From: Pseudomonas extremaustralis | Lineage (GTDB): Bacteria; Pseudomonadota; Gammaproteobacteria; Pseudomonadales; Pseudomonadaceae | Direction: 5' to 3' | Assembly (NCBI RefSeq): GCF_900102035.1 | Contig: NZ_LT629689.1 | Span: forward strand, 5,393,001 to 5,457,000 | Length of the DNA: 64,000 bases | Part shown: positions 54,138 through 62,943 of the stretch, in pieces | Layout: each line of letters begins with the position of its first letter | How positions within the stretch are numbered: position 1 is the first letter of the stretch | Notes under the pieces: generated by a model | The model's database searches: none | What the model saw: only the letters and a program-made list of their open reading frames with translations | What the model was told of the DNA's origin: nothing | Made by a program: the position numbers and the translations under genes

Positions 54138-54769
54138 CGCCCTTAAAGCGCAAGTTGTTGTTCTTGCTATCCGTACTTGCGGTACTTGCTTTTTATTTGT
54201 TCTATTCCAATCGCGCGTTAAATACGCTCCGCGTACATGTTGGAAAGCCTTATGAAGAAGTTATACGAGACTCGACGTTTTCTGTAAAAGCCAACACTGT
54301 TATCTACCCCAGCGAACCACCACGCCCGAGCTCGACCTGGATCACCAGCCCGGTTGTTATACAGTACGACGATCCAAACTATGGCTTCACTTTACCCGCC
54401 ACTAAATTTGGTGCAATCACTTACGGAGATGGAAAAGTCATAGGCATTACAACCTCTCCGATGCTGGAAATGCTGTCCTTCAGTGAGCTTGTACCTCTTC
54501 TCGAAGAGATTCAGTCGCGCCTGAAAAGGTCCGGCTGGACACCGCAATATCCCAATAAACTCACTTGGCTGCCCACCACCACCGAGCAGCAAAAAACCGC
54601 CCTGCAAGATGAATTATTCAATGAGGTGGGTCTCGTTTTGCTTGGCATACCGCAAAAATACACACTCGCAATCAACATCAAATGCTTCAAGCGATGCAAC
54701 GAGCGCAATCCTGCGACGGCAAAATATTTAATTGATATCAGCATGGGAAGAAATTACTTCCGCGAATGA
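54134..54769 (+). CDS. Membrane-anchored protein, predicted immunity partner (copy 1)
   Basis: 211 residues, ATG 54134 overlapping the preceding stop. One N-terminal membrane anchor (LLFLLSVLAVLAFYLFY) and a periplasmic domain (about 28-211) with a CxxxC pair near the end (IKCFKRCNERNP). A single-anchor periplasmic immunity protein would suit a toxin acting in the periplasm. Paralogue at 54940-55575. No named family is recognised. Confidence 0.6.
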   Translation: MTPLKRKLLFLLSVLAVLAFYLFYSNRALNTLRVHVGKPYEEVIRDSTFSVKANTVIYPSEPPRPSSTWITSPVVIQYDDPNYGFTLPATKFGAITYGDGKVIGITTSPMLEMLSFSELVPLLEEIQSRLKRSGWTPQYPNKLTWLPTTTEQQKTALQDELFNEVGLVLLGIPQKYTLAINIKCFKRCNERNPATAKYLIDISMGRNYFRE

Positions 54770-54799
54770 GTCAGGAAATATCGTAAAGGAGGGGATTTT

Positions 54800-54943
54800 A
54801 TGGCAGCCCATGAACAGCTCAATATTTTTCAGTCGGCCATGTATGAAGTGCCCGATTTTGCGAAACCCATGAATCCGATAACGCGGGCCCGGCCTAAGCG
54901 TTCGATTTTTGAAATTTCTATTGGTCTGGATATAAAACCATGA
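54800..54943 (+). pseudogene. Decayed, internally deleted copy of the toxin-like C-terminus
   Basis: A 47-codon frame (ATG 54800 behind AAAGGAGG) joins MAAHEQLNIFQSAMYE directly to NPITRARPKRSIFEIS. In the parent gene these segments are about 75 residues apart. Upstream, from 54768, the copied sequence continues but carries a 1-nt deletion (ATCGTAAAG versus ATTGCTAAAG). The stop overlaps the second immunity start just as in the parent. Whether it is translated is unknown; the ribosome-binding site is strong. Confidence 0.75.
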
Positions 54944-55575
54944 TGCCCCCAAAGCGCTGGCTACTGATCTTGCTGCCCATACTGGCATTCCTTGCTTTGT
55001 ATTTGTTCTATTCCAATCGCGCGTTAAATACGCTCCGCGTACATATCGGAAAGCCTTATGGCGAAGTTGTACGAGACTCGACGTTTTCCGTAAAGGCCAA
55101 CACCGTTATCTCCCCCAGCGAACCACCACACCCCGGTTCAACCTGGATCACCACCCCGGTTGTTATACAGTACGACGACCCGAATTATGGCTTCGTCTTA
55201 CCCGCTACTATATTTGGTGCAATCAGTTACGACGATGGAAAAGTCTCAAACATTACAACCTCTCCCATGGTGGAAATGCTGTCCTTCAGTGAGCTTGTAC
55301 CTCTTCTCGAAGAGATTCAGTCGCGCCTGAAAAGGTCCGGCTGGACACCGCAACATCCCAATAAACTCACTTGGCTGATCACCACCACCGCGCAGCAAAA
55401 AACCGCCCTGCAAGATAAGTTATTCAAGCAGGTGGCCATCGTTTTGCTTGGCATACCGCAAAAATACACACTCGCAATCAACATCAAATGCTTCAAGCGA
55501 TGCAACGAGCGCAATCCTGCGACGGCAAAATATTTAATTGATATCAGCATGGGAAGAAATTACTTCCGCGAATAA
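54940..55575 (+). CDS. Membrane-anchored protein, predicted immunity partner (copy 2)
   Basis: 211 residues. Same layout as copy 1 (N-terminal anchor LLILLPILAFLALYLFY, periplasmic domain). The last 38 residues are identical to copy 1; substitutions cluster in the anchor, at about 60-105 and at about 145-168. Start at ATG 54940, which overlaps the decayed toxin tail's stop. Probably protects against a related toxin variant. Confidence 0.6.
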   Translation: MMPPKRWLLILLPILAFLALYLFYSNRALNTLRVHIGKPYGEVVRDSTFSVKANTVISPSEPPHPGSTWITTPVVIQYDDPNYGFVLPATIFGAISYDDGKVSNITTSPMVEMLSFSELVPLLEEIQSRLKRSGWTPQHPNKLTWLITTTAQQKTALQDKLFKQVAIVLLGIPQKYTLAINIKCFKRCNERNPATAKYLIDISMGRNYFRE

Positions 55576-55692
55576 ATGGGCTTTCTGTGTGTTGTTCAAA
55601 CGGTCAGTCACGCGGTGGATGTAAGCGTGGACGGCATTCCACAACCGATAAACAGCGCTGGCTACCCATTCCCCGCGCCGGAAGGCCCAAGG

Positions 55693-56667
55693 TCAGTTTG
55701 GCGCCTTCATTGCCACGCTCACCCACCACGGCGTGTGCTGTTCGATCTGTACCGGCAGGGTCGGCAGCAGGGCGTTGAGCGCGAGGGTGGTGTCGTGCAG
55801 CGGGAAGCTGCCGGTGATGCGCAGGTCGGCAACGCGTTTATCCACACCCAGGTAACCGCTGCGGTAGCGGCCCAGTTCGGCCACTACGTCGGCCAGGCGC
55901 GCGTTGTCCACCACCAGCATGCCGCGCGTCCAGGCGTCGGTGCCGGGCGGGACGGCCAGCAGCGGGCCGAGGCCTTTGCTGTGCATCAGCACTTGCTCGC
56001 CTGCCTTGAAGATCTGTTCCTGCGCCAGCGCTTCAGGCTGGGCGCCCACCGCCGATTGCAGCACGCTCAGGCGCGTGGCATCGGCTTCGCGCTTGACGAT
56101 AAACCGCGTGCCCAGCGCCCGCAGGCTGCCGTCGCGGGTTTGCACGTAGAACGGGCGCGCATCGTTGTGGCCGGTCTCGACGAGGATTTCGCCTTCCTGC
56201 AACACGATCAACCGGCGCTGTTCATCGAAACGCACGTCGATGGCGCTGTGGGTGTTGAGGTTGATCCGAGTGCCGTCCGCCAGTGTCAGTGTGCGTTGCT
56301 CGCCGGTGGCGGTGCGCTGGTCGGCCAGCCAATAGTGGATCGGCACGTAGCGTTCGCCGGCCAACAACGCCAGGCCGCACACCAGCGCGATACTCGCCAG
56401 GCCGCTGCCGAGCTTGCGCACGCGCCGGCGAATGCCTTCGCGCGACTGCAGCAGCGCCGCCCGCGCCGGGCCCGAGGCCACGCTGACGCGCTGGTCGAGC
56501 AGGCCCAGTTGGCGCCAGGCGCGGGCATGTTCTTCATCGCTGGCCAACCATTGGCTGAAGGCTTCGCGCGCCACCAGGTCGCCGTCGCCCGAGTCGAGGG
56601 ACAACTGCCAGGCAATCGCCGCATCCAACACGCGGGCCGACACCGGTTTGGCGTTGATCGCGGTCAT
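55693..56667 (-). CDS. FecR-family anti-sigma regulator
   Basis: 324 residues from ATG 56665-56667, overlapping the sigma gene stop (ATGA). Cytoplasmic N-terminal DUF4880-type domain (WQLSLDSGDGDLVAREAFSQWLASDEEHARAW), one membrane helix (LGSGLASIALVCGLALLAG, about 96-114), FecR domain with TLADGTRINLNTHSAIDVRF, and a C-terminal STN-like domain. It transmits receptor occupancy to the FecI-type sigma factor. The cognate receptor is probably encoded at 50177-52606, now separated by the toxin-like locus. Confidence 0.92.
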   Translation of the reverse strand: MTAINAKPVSARVLDAAIAWQLSLDSGDGDLVAREAFSQWLASDEEHARAWRQLGLLDQRVSVASGPARAALLQSREGIRRRVRKLGSGLASIALVCGLALLAGERYVPIHYWLADQRTATGEQRTLTLADGTRINLNTHSAIDVRFDEQRRLIVLQEGEILVETGHNDARPFYVQTRDGSLRALGTRFIVKREADATRLSVLQSAVGAQPEALAQEQIFKAGEQVLMHSKGLGPLLAVPPGTDAWTRGMLVVDNARLADVVAELGRYRSGYLGVDKRVADLRITGSFPLHDTTLALNALLPTLPVQIEQHTPWWVSVAMKAPN

Positions 56668-57182
56668 AGCGGCTCGCCATACAGGGCGATGTAGCACTGG
56701 CGGATGCCTTGGGCGAGGTACTGGCGCACCCGCGGCACCGACACGCCGAGACGCTGGGCGATGTCCGCGTGGCCCAGGCCGTCGACGCGGTTATAGAGGA
56801 ACGCGGCGCGGGCCTTGCTCGACAGCTTGCCAAGCAGACGGTCGATGGCCTTGAGGTCTTCGAGGATCAATTGCTGGTCTTCCGGCGAAGGCTGTTCGCT
56901 TTCCGGGATCAGCATCAATTCGTTGAGGTAGGCCTGTTCCAGGGCGGCGCGGCGGAAGTAATCGAATAGCAGGCCCTTGGCGATCGCCAGCAGGAAGGCG
57001 CGCGGTTCGCGGGGTTCGCGCAACTCGTCGCGGCCCAGCAGGCGCATGAACGTGTCCTGGCTCAAGTCTTCGGCGCGGCTGGGGCAGGCTACGTTGCGGC
57101 GCAGCCAGGCCAGCAACCAGCCACGATGGTCGCGATACAACGCGCCAACACGCTCACTGTGTGGGTTCTGGACCAACGACAA
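56664..57182 (-). CDS. ECF sigma factor, FecI type
   Basis: 172 residues. Sigma-70 region 2 (AEDLSQDTFMRLL, about 37-49, and AFLLAIAKGLLFDYFRR) and region 4 (LSSKARAAFLYNRVDGLGHADIAQRLGVS). In-frame start codons are poor: TTG 57180-57182 is used here; no ATG fits the frame. It directs RNA polymerase to siderophore-receptor promoters. A Fur-box-like sequence lies 33 nt upstream. Confidence 0.9.
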   Translation of the reverse strand: MSLVQNPHSERVGALYRDHRGWLLAWLRRNVACPSRAEDLSQDTFMRLLGRDELREPREPRAFLLAIAKGLLFDYFRRAALEQAYLNELMLIPESEQPSPEDQQLILEDLKAIDRLLGKLSSKARAAFLYNRVDGLGHADIAQRLGVSVPRVRQYLAQGIRQCYIALYGEPL

Positions 57183-57214
57183 GGCATCACCGAATAAACA
57201 AGGGGTTTAAACTA

Positions 57215-57234
57215 ACGAGAATTATTCGCGATTG
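57215..57234 (-). promoter_or_regulatory. Fur-box-like sequence upstream of fecI-like gene
   Basis: On the minus strand the sequence reads CAATCGCGAATAATTCTCGT. The GCGAATAATTCTC core matches Fur boxes found before iron-starvation sigma factors of fluorescent pseudomonads. It implies repression by Fur-Fe(II). Not scored against a matrix. Confidence 0.6.
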
Positions 57235-57282
57235 TGTCAGAGGCGTGGGATGGGCGCAATTGGCGTCGGTCGGGAGAGGCCA

Positions 57283-57990
57283 TTAAAACGAGGGCGCTTG
57301 TTTACGGCGTTTCCATTGGCTCAACCGTTCTTGCAACGTCTGAGGCGTGTCGATGTGCTGCTGACGTGCGCGGCTGAACAGGATCAACATCAGCTCCGCC
57401 GTGGCCAGGGCATCGGCGCTGGCGTGATGACGTTCGCCCACTTGCAGGTTGAAGTACTCGATCCAGTCATCCAGCCCGGCGTCGCGGATCGGCGCCTGGG
57501 GGCACAGCATCGGGGCGATTTCGGCCACATCCAGAAACGGATGGGCCAGTCGATAACCCAGGCTGTCCTTGAGTGCCCGGCCGAGCATGTGTTGATCGAA
57601 GCGGGCATGGAAGGCCAGCAGCGGGCTGTCGCCGACGAATTCCATGAACTCCAGCAGCGCTTGCACCGGGTCGCTGCCGGCGGCGATGGCGCTGGGGCCC
57701 AGGCCGTGGATCAGGACGCTGGGGCTGAGCTTGGTTTCGGCGCGGTGCAGGGTGCGCTCGAACAGTTGGGAAAAATCCACCGCGCCGTCCTCGATCACCA
57801 CGGCACCGATCGATAGCACTTGGTCGCGGTTGAGGTTCAGGCCGGTGGTTTCCAGGTCCACCACTACCCAACGCTGGCTGCGCAACGACCCGTCGCCGAG
57901 GGCGGTGGGTTTGGGCAATTGCGCCAGGCGCTGTTGTTGGGTGGCGTCGAGCCGGGGTTTGGCCGCACGCAGCCAGCCGAACCAGCTCAC
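57283..57990 (-). CDS. DnaQ-like 3'-5' exonuclease
   Basis: 235 residues from GTG 57988-57990 (overlaps the preceding stop as GTGA). DEDDh motifs: DLETTG (Exo I), HARFDQHML (Exo II) and HHASADALATAEL (Exo III with His). It resembles the pol III epsilon family, but no beta-clamp-binding role can be read. It is translationally coupled to the CBS/DUF294 gene upstream, a pair conserved in pseudomonads. Probably a nucleic-acid or cyclic-dinucleotide-type exonuclease; substrate unknown. Confidence 0.88.
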   Translation of the reverse strand: MSWFGWLRAAKPRLDATQQQRLAQLPKPTALGDGSLRSQRWVVVDLETTGLNLNRDQVLSIGAVVIEDGAVDFSQLFERTLHRAETKLSPSVLIHGLGPSAIAAGSDPVQALLEFMEFVGDSPLLAFHARFDQHMLGRALKDSLGYRLAHPFLDVAEIAPMLCPQAPIRDAGLDDWIEYFNLQVGERHHASADALATAELMLILFSRARQQHIDTPQTLQERLSQWKRRKQAPSF

Positions 57991-59948
57991 AGCTGGTACC
58001 GCAACGTCAGGCTGCTTTGCAGGCGCTGGGCCTGGCGCAGGGATTCGCGCAGGATACGTCGGTCCAAGTGGTTGAGGCTGTCGGGGTCGACCCGGTTGGA
58101 ATACGGCAGGTTTTCGCGGGTCTGCAATTGATGTTGCTGCATGCGGGTCTGCTGGATGAAGTGGTAGGCCTCTTCATAGGCGGCGCCGTCCAGCGGCTCG
58201 ATCACTTCCTTGACCACCAGTTGGCGCAGGCGCTCCAGGGTATTGATGGCGTGGACATCGTGGGCCAGGGCCAGCAGGCGGGCGCCGTCGACGAAGGGCG
58301 TGAGGCCTTGCACCTTGAGGTCCAGCGTGGCCTTTTCCGCACCTTTGCGCGTCAGCACGAACTCACGGAAGCGCCCCACCGGCGGGCGTTGGCGCAAGGC
58401 GTTCTCCGCGAGCATGCGCTGGAACAGGGGGTTGTCCGCGACTTGGTCGAGAATGCCCTGGCGCAGTTGTTCACAGCCCTGCTCATCGCCCCACACCACC
58501 CGCAGGTCGAAATAGATGGTCGACCCCAGCAGGTTCTCCGGCGTGGCTTCGCGGATGAACGCCGCAAACCGTCGCGCCCATTCGGCCCACGACAGGCACA
58601 ACTCGGGGTTGCCGGCCATGATGTTGCCCTTGCACAGGGTGAAGCCGCACTGCGCCAGGCTCTGGTTGATCTGCTGCGCCAGGGGCAGCAGGCGCGCGCG
58701 AATCTCGGCGGCTTCGGCGGCGTCCTTGGCCTCGAACAGGATGCCGTTGTCCTGGTCGGTGTACAGCGTCTGCTCGCGCCGACCTTCGCTGCCGAAACAC
58801 AGCCAGCTGAATGGCACGCCGGGATCGCCTTTGTCGGCGAGGGTCAACTCGATCACCCGGCACACGGTGTGATCGTTGAGCAGGGTGATGATGTGGGTGA
58901 TCTGGGTCGACGACGCGCCATGGGCAAGCATGCGCTCGACCAACTGGCCGATCTCGCCGCGTATCGCCACCAGGTTCTCCACCTTGGGCGCATTGCGGAT
59001 GGTGCGGGCCAGGTGCACCAGGTCGACCCGCTGCAGGGAAAACAAGTCACGCTCGGACACCACGCCACACAGGCGCTGGTCTTTGACCAGGCACACGTGG
59101 GCGATATGCCGCTCGGTCATGGCGATAGCGGCGTCGAACGCGCTGTGGTCCGGCGAGAGGAAGAACGGCCCATGGGTCATGTGCCCGTCGATCGCCTGGG
59201 TGAAATCGCTGGTGCCGTCGGCCACCACCTGGCGCAAGTCGCGCAGGGTGAAAATCCCCAGGGGCGCCTTGTGTTCATCGACGATCACAATGCTGCCCAC
59301 TTGCTGCTCATGCATCAGCGTGACCGCTTCGCGCAGCGGCGTCTGCGGGCCGCAGGTGACCGGGTGGCGCATGGCCAATTCGCCCAGGCGGGTGTTCAGG
59401 GAATATTGGGTGCCGAGGGTTTCCACGGCTTTTTGCTGCACTTGCTGGTTGACCTGGTCCAGCAGGCTACTGACGCCCCGCAGGGCGAAATCGCGAAACG
59501 GGCTGGACAGGGCAAACAGCTTGATGAACGCCGGTTTGTTCAGTTGCAGGCAGAACGTGTCTTCGGCGGCTTTGTGCTCGGTACGGGTCGCGCGTTCGCC
59601 CAGCAACGCGGCGAGGGGGAAGCACTCGCCGGTGGTGATTTCAAAAGTGGTCTCGGCAGAGTCCGGCCGTTCGCCGATAACCCGGCCCTGCTTGACGATG
59701 TAAAAGTGCTCCACCGGCCCGCCCGACGGCTTGAGGATGCTCTCGCCGGGGGCATAGAAACGCAATTGGCACTGCTCGACCAGAAAGGCCAGGTGCGCAT
59801 TTTCCATCTGGTTGAAGGGTGGGAAGCGTTGCAGGAACTGCAGGGTGCCGTGAATGTTCTGCAGTACGGCGGTTTTTCCCGCCTGGGTGAAGGCATCAGC
59901 TTTACTCATAACAGTGACCGCGATTTTTTTGTCGTTATCGTTCTCCAT
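57987..59948 (-). CDS. Cyclic nucleotide-binding/CBS/DUF294 nucleotidyltransferase-like protein
   Basis: 653 residues from ATG 59946-59948 behind CAGGAG. Domains in order: CNMP-binding (about 35-155), CBS pair (about 190-315, with VGSIVIVDEHKAPLGIFTLRDLR), DUF294 nucleotidyltransferase-like domain with GSEGRREQTLYTDQDNG (about 390-410), and a C-terminal helical DUF294_C. The GSxxRxE...DxD pattern is that of GlnD-type nucleotidyltransferases. It probably senses a nucleotide ligand and modifies or regulates a partner. The coupled exonuclease gene suggests a shared task. Confidence 0.9.
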   Translation of the reverse strand: MENDNDKKIAVTVMSKADAFTQAGKTAVLQNIHGTLQFLQRFPPFNQMENAHLAFLVEQCQLRFYAPGESILKPSGGPVEHFYIVKQGRVIGERPDSAETTFEITTGECFPLAALLGERATRTEHKAAEDTFCLQLNKPAFIKLFALSSPFRDFALRGVSSLLDQVNQQVQQKAVETLGTQYSLNTRLGELAMRHPVTCGPQTPLREAVTLMHEQQVGSIVIVDEHKAPLGIFTLRDLRQVVADGTSDFTQAIDGHMTHGPFFLSPDHSAFDAAIAMTERHIAHVCLVKDQRLCGVVSERDLFSLQRVDLVHLARTIRNAPKVENLVAIRGEIGQLVERMLAHGASSTQITHIITLLNDHTVCRVIELTLADKGDPGVPFSWLCFGSEGRREQTLYTDQDNGILFEAKDAAEAAEIRARLLPLAQQINQSLAQCGFTLCKGNIMAGNPELCLSWAEWARRFAAFIREATPENLLGSTIYFDLRVVWGDEQGCEQLRQGILDQVADNPLFQRMLAENALRQRPPVGRFREFVLTRKGAEKATLDLKVQGLTPFVDGARLLALAHDVHAINTLERLRQLVVKEVIEPLDGAAYEEAYHFIQQTRMQQHQLQTRENLPYSNRVDPDSLNHLDRRILRESLRQAQRLQSSLTLRYQL

Positions 59949-60133
59949 GGTCGACTCCTGCGCGGTAGGTGCCCATTGGACGTAAGTCTAGGTCGATGAG
60001 AACAGGGTAAAACTCAGGAAAAACCTTACAAGGTTATGGCTCGAACCCCGTAGAACGCCCACTAGGCAAACTTTCCGACGAAGTGCACATTGTTCGCACT
60101 TCCGCGATGTCTGACGAGTGTGCCGGGAGATTG

Positions 60134-60601
60134 ATGAGAATTGCCGAGAACCGTATGTCCGACCACGATATTTTGAGCGATGCCGAGCGCGAGGCGCTCA
60201 GCGCTGTGATGCTGGAGCCTGGTTTGCCGCCACAACGGGTGTTGATTGTCGATGACGACAAAGACTCGCGTGACCTGCTGGCGCAAATCCTCGACCTGGA
60301 AGGGATTTGCTGCGTCACCGCCGACAGTGGCGAGGCCGCGTGGAGCCTGTTGAAGTCGAGCAGCTCCATTGGCTTGCTGATCACCGACCTGCGCATGGTG
60401 CCGAGCAACGGCCTTGAGCTGATCCGCCAGGTTCGCGAATCCTCGCGGGCGGCGTTGCCGATCATCGTCATGTCCGGGGACGCTGAAGCTCCGGATGTGA
60501 TCGATGCGATGCATTTGAGCGTGGTGGACTTTTTGCTCAAGCCGATCGATAGCGCGAAGTTGGCGAAGATGATCAAGCAGGAGTTGGGGATGACGAAGTA
60601 A
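60134..60601 (+). CDS. Single-domain response regulator
   Basis: 155 residues if started at ATG 60134 (GGGAG upstream; ATG 60107 and ATG 60155 are alternatives). A short N-terminal helical extension (about 1-30) precedes a receiver domain: acidic pocket VDDD, phosphoacceptor Asp in LLITDLRM, Ser in IVMSGDAE and Lys in LLKPID. There is no output domain and no histidine kinase gene nearby, so it acts by protein contact or in a phosphorelay. A strong terminator follows. Confidence 0.88.
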   Translation: MRIAENRMSDHDILSDAEREALSAVMLEPGLPPQRVLIVDDDKDSRDLLAQILDLEGICCVTADSGEAAWSLLKSSSSIGLLITDLRMVPSNGLELIRQVRESSRAALPIIVMSGDAEAPDVIDAMHLSVVDFLLKPIDSAKLAKMIKQELGMTK

Positions 60602-60612
60602 AACCCGCCTAC

Positions 60613-60647
60613 AAAAAAAGCCCTGATCTCACGATCAGGGCTTTTTT
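60613..60647. terminator. Bidirectional rho-independent terminator
   Basis: AAAAAAAGCCCTGATC, loop TCAC, GATCAGGGCTTTTTT: a 15-bp stem with A and T tracts on both sides. It ends the response regulator gene and, with the REPIN, separates it from the convergent malate synthase gene. Confidence 0.95.
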
Positions 60648-60650
60648 AAC

Positions 60651-60751
60651 TGTAGGAGCGAGCTTGCTCGCGAAGAACCCATAGGCAACGCGGGCTATCT
60701 GATAGCACTGCGTTATCGTCAACGGCCTTCGCGAGCAAGCTCGCTCCTACA
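60651..60751. repeat. REPIN, TGTAGGAGCGAG family
   Basis: TGTAGGAGCGAGCTTGCTCG at the left and its exact inverted copy at the right, spacer containing GCGTTATCGTCAACG, between convergent genes. Confidence 0.92.
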
Positions 60752-60765
60752 GGGGCAGCGTTTAG

Positions 60766-62943
60766 TTACAGGCCATTCTTGGCCTTGAACTCGCGACGCC
60801 TGCGGTGCAATACCGGCTCGGTATAACCGTTAGGCTGTTTGGTCCCTTCAATCACCAACTCGACCGCCGCCTGGAACGCGATATTGCTATCGAAATCCGG
60901 TGCCAGCGGACGGTACAGCGCATCCCCGGCATTCTGACGGTCCACTACCGGCGCCATGCGCTTGAGGCTTTCCATCACCTGATCCTGAGTGACCACGCCG
61001 TGGCGCAGCCAGTTGGCAATGTGCTGGCTGGAGATACGCAGGGTGGCGCGGTCTTCCATCAGGCCGATGTCGTTGATGTCCGGCACCTTCGAGCAGCCGA
61101 CGCCCTGGTCGATCCAGCGCACCACGTAGCCGAGGATGCCCTGGGCGTTGTTGTCCAGTTCGTTGCGGATTTCTTCCTCGGACCAGTCGGTGTTTTTCGC
61201 CAGGGGAATGGTGAGGATATCGTCCAGCGACGCGCGCTCGCGCTTGGCCAGTTCGGCCTGGCGGGCGAATACGTCGACCTTGTGGTAGTGCAGCGCATGC
61301 AGCGCCGCCGCGGTGGGCGACGGCACCCAGGCGGTGTTGGCGCCGGCCAGTGGGTGGGCGATTTTCTGTTCGAGCATCGCGGCCATCAGGTCGGGCATGG
61401 CCCACATGCCTTTACCGATCTGCGCACGGCCTTGCAGGCCGGTGGCCAGGCCGATATCGACGTTCCAGTTTTCGTAGGCGCCGATCCACTTCTCGGACTT
61501 CATGGCCGCCTTGCGCACCATCGCGCCGGCTTCCATGGAGGTGTGGATTTCATCGCCGGTGCGGTCGAGGAAGCCGGTGTTGATAAACACCACGCGCTCG
61601 CTGGCAGCCTTGATGCAGGCCTTGAGGTTGACCGTGGTACGGCGCTCCTCGTCCATGATCCCGACTTTGAGCGTGTTGCGCGGCAGGTTCAGCACGTCTT
61701 CGATACGACCGAACAGCTCGTTGGTGAACGCCGCTTCTTCCGGGCCGTGCATCTTCGGTTTGACGATGTAGACCGAACCGGTACGGCTGTTCTTGCGGCT
61801 GCTGTTGCCGTTGAGGCTGTGGATCGCCGCCAGGCTGGTGAGCAGGCCGTCGAGGATGCCTTCCGGGACTTCGTTGCCGTCTTTGTCGAGGATCGCGTCG
61901 ATGGTCATCAAGTGACCCACGTTGCGCACGAACAGCAGCGAGCGACCGTGCAGCGTCACGTCCCGGCCATCCACGCCGGTGTAGACGCGGTCGGGGTTCA
62001 TGGTGCGGGTGAAGGTCTTGCCGCCCTTGGCCACTTCTTCGGCCAGGTCGCCTTTCATCAGGCCGAGCCAGTTGCGGTAGATCACCACTTTGTCGTCGGC
62101 ATCGACGGCGGCCACGGAGTCTTCACAGTCCATGATGGTGGTCAGCGCGGCTTCCATCAGCACGTCTTTGACACCGGCAGCGTCGGTCTGGCCGACCGGG
62201 GTGCTGGCGTCGATCTGGATTTCGAAGTGCAGGCCGTTGTGCTTGAGCAGGATCGCAATCGGTTGGGCCGTGTCGCCCTGGAAGCCGATCAACTGGGCGT
62301 CGTCGCGCAGGCCGCTGTTGCTGCCACCCTTGAGGCTGACCACCAGCTTGCCGTCAATGATCTTGTAGCCGGTGGAATCGACGTGGCTGCCGGCGCTGAG
62401 CGGCGCGGCTTCGTCGAGGAAAGCGCGGGCGAAGGCGATGACCTTGTCGCCACGCACCTTGTTGTAGCCCTTGCCCTTCTCGGCGCCGTCGGCTTCGCTG
62501 ATGGCGTCGGTGCCATACAGCGCGTCGTACAGCGAGCCCCAGCGCGCATTGGAGGCGTTGAGGGCGAAGCGGGCGTTCATCACCGGCACGACCAGCTGCG
62601 GGCCGGCCATGCGGGCGATCTCATCGTCGACGTTTTGGGTCGAGGCCTGGAAATCTGCGGCTTCTGGCAGCAGGTATCCGATATCTTGCAGGAAGGCTTT
62701 GTAGGCCACCGGGTCATGGGCCTGGCCCGCGTGGGTCTGGTGCCAGGTGTCGATCCGCGCCTGGAAATCATCGCGTTTGGCGAGTAGGGCTTTGTTCTTC
62801 GGTGCCAGGTCATGGATGACCTTGTCGGCACCGGCCCAGAACTGCTCGGCAGTGACGCCGGTGCCGGGAATGGCTTCGTTATTCACGAAGTCGAACAGGA
62901 CTTTGGCGACCTGCAGGCCACCGACTTGAACGTGTTCAGTCAT
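60766..62943 (-). CDS. glcB: Malate synthase G
   Basis: 725 residues, normal length, from ATG 62941-62943 (AGAG next to it). Family motifs: [54 protein letters not shown] (catalytic Arg/Glu region), [18 protein letters not shown] and [18 protein letters not shown]. It condenses glyoxylate and acetyl-CoA to malate in the glyoxylate shunt and glycolate use. It is monocistronic: a REPIN and terminator follow and a 364-nt gap precedes. Confidence 0.96.
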   Translation of the reverse strand: MTEHVQVGGLQVAKVLFDFVNNEAIPGTGVTAEQFWAGADKVIHDLAPKNKALLAKRDDFQARIDTWHQTHAGQAHDPVAYKAFLQDIGYLLPEAADFQASTQNVDDEIARMAGPQLVVPVMNARFALNASNARWGSLYDALYGTDAISEADGAEKGKGYNKVRGDKVIAFARAFLDEAAPLSAGSHVDSTGYKIIDGKLVVSLKGGSNSGLRDDAQLIGFQGDTAQPIAILLKHNGLHFEIQIDASTPVGQTDAAGVKDVLMEAALTTIMDCEDSVAAVDADDKVVIYRNWLGLMKGDLAEEVAKGGKTFTRTMNPDRVYTGVDGRDVTLHGRSLLFVRNVGHLMTIDAILDKDGNEVPEGILDGLLTSLAAIHSLNGNSSRKNSRTGSVYIVKPKMHGPEEAAFTNELFGRIEDVLNLPRNTLKVGIMDEERRTTVNLKACIKAASERVVFINTGFLDRTGDEIHTSMEAGAMVRKAAMKSEKWIGAYENWNVDIGLATGLQGRAQIGKGMWAMPDLMAAMLEQKIAHPLAGANTAWVPSPTAAALHALHYHKVDVFARQAELAKRERASLDDILTIPLAKNTDWSEEEIRNELDNNAQGILGYVVRWIDQGVGCSKVPDINDIGLMEDRATLRISSQHIANWLRHGVVTQDQVMESLKRMAPVVDRQNAGDALYRPLAPDFDSNIAFQAAVELVIEGTKQPNGYTEPVLHRRRREFKAKNGL

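Noticed and set aside
43000..55600. Prophage or integrative element covering the toxin region
   Set aside because: No integrase, phage structural genes, tRNA end or flanking direct repeats were seen. The A/T-rich parts are limited to the toxin-immunity genes.
58017..59999. 660-codon plus-strand frame opposite the CBS/DUF294 gene
   Set aside because: Antisense shadow; low-complexity Gly/Gln/Ala/Val composition.
60805..62787. 660-codon plus-strand frame opposite glcB
   Set aside because: Antisense shadow of a well-conserved malate synthase.
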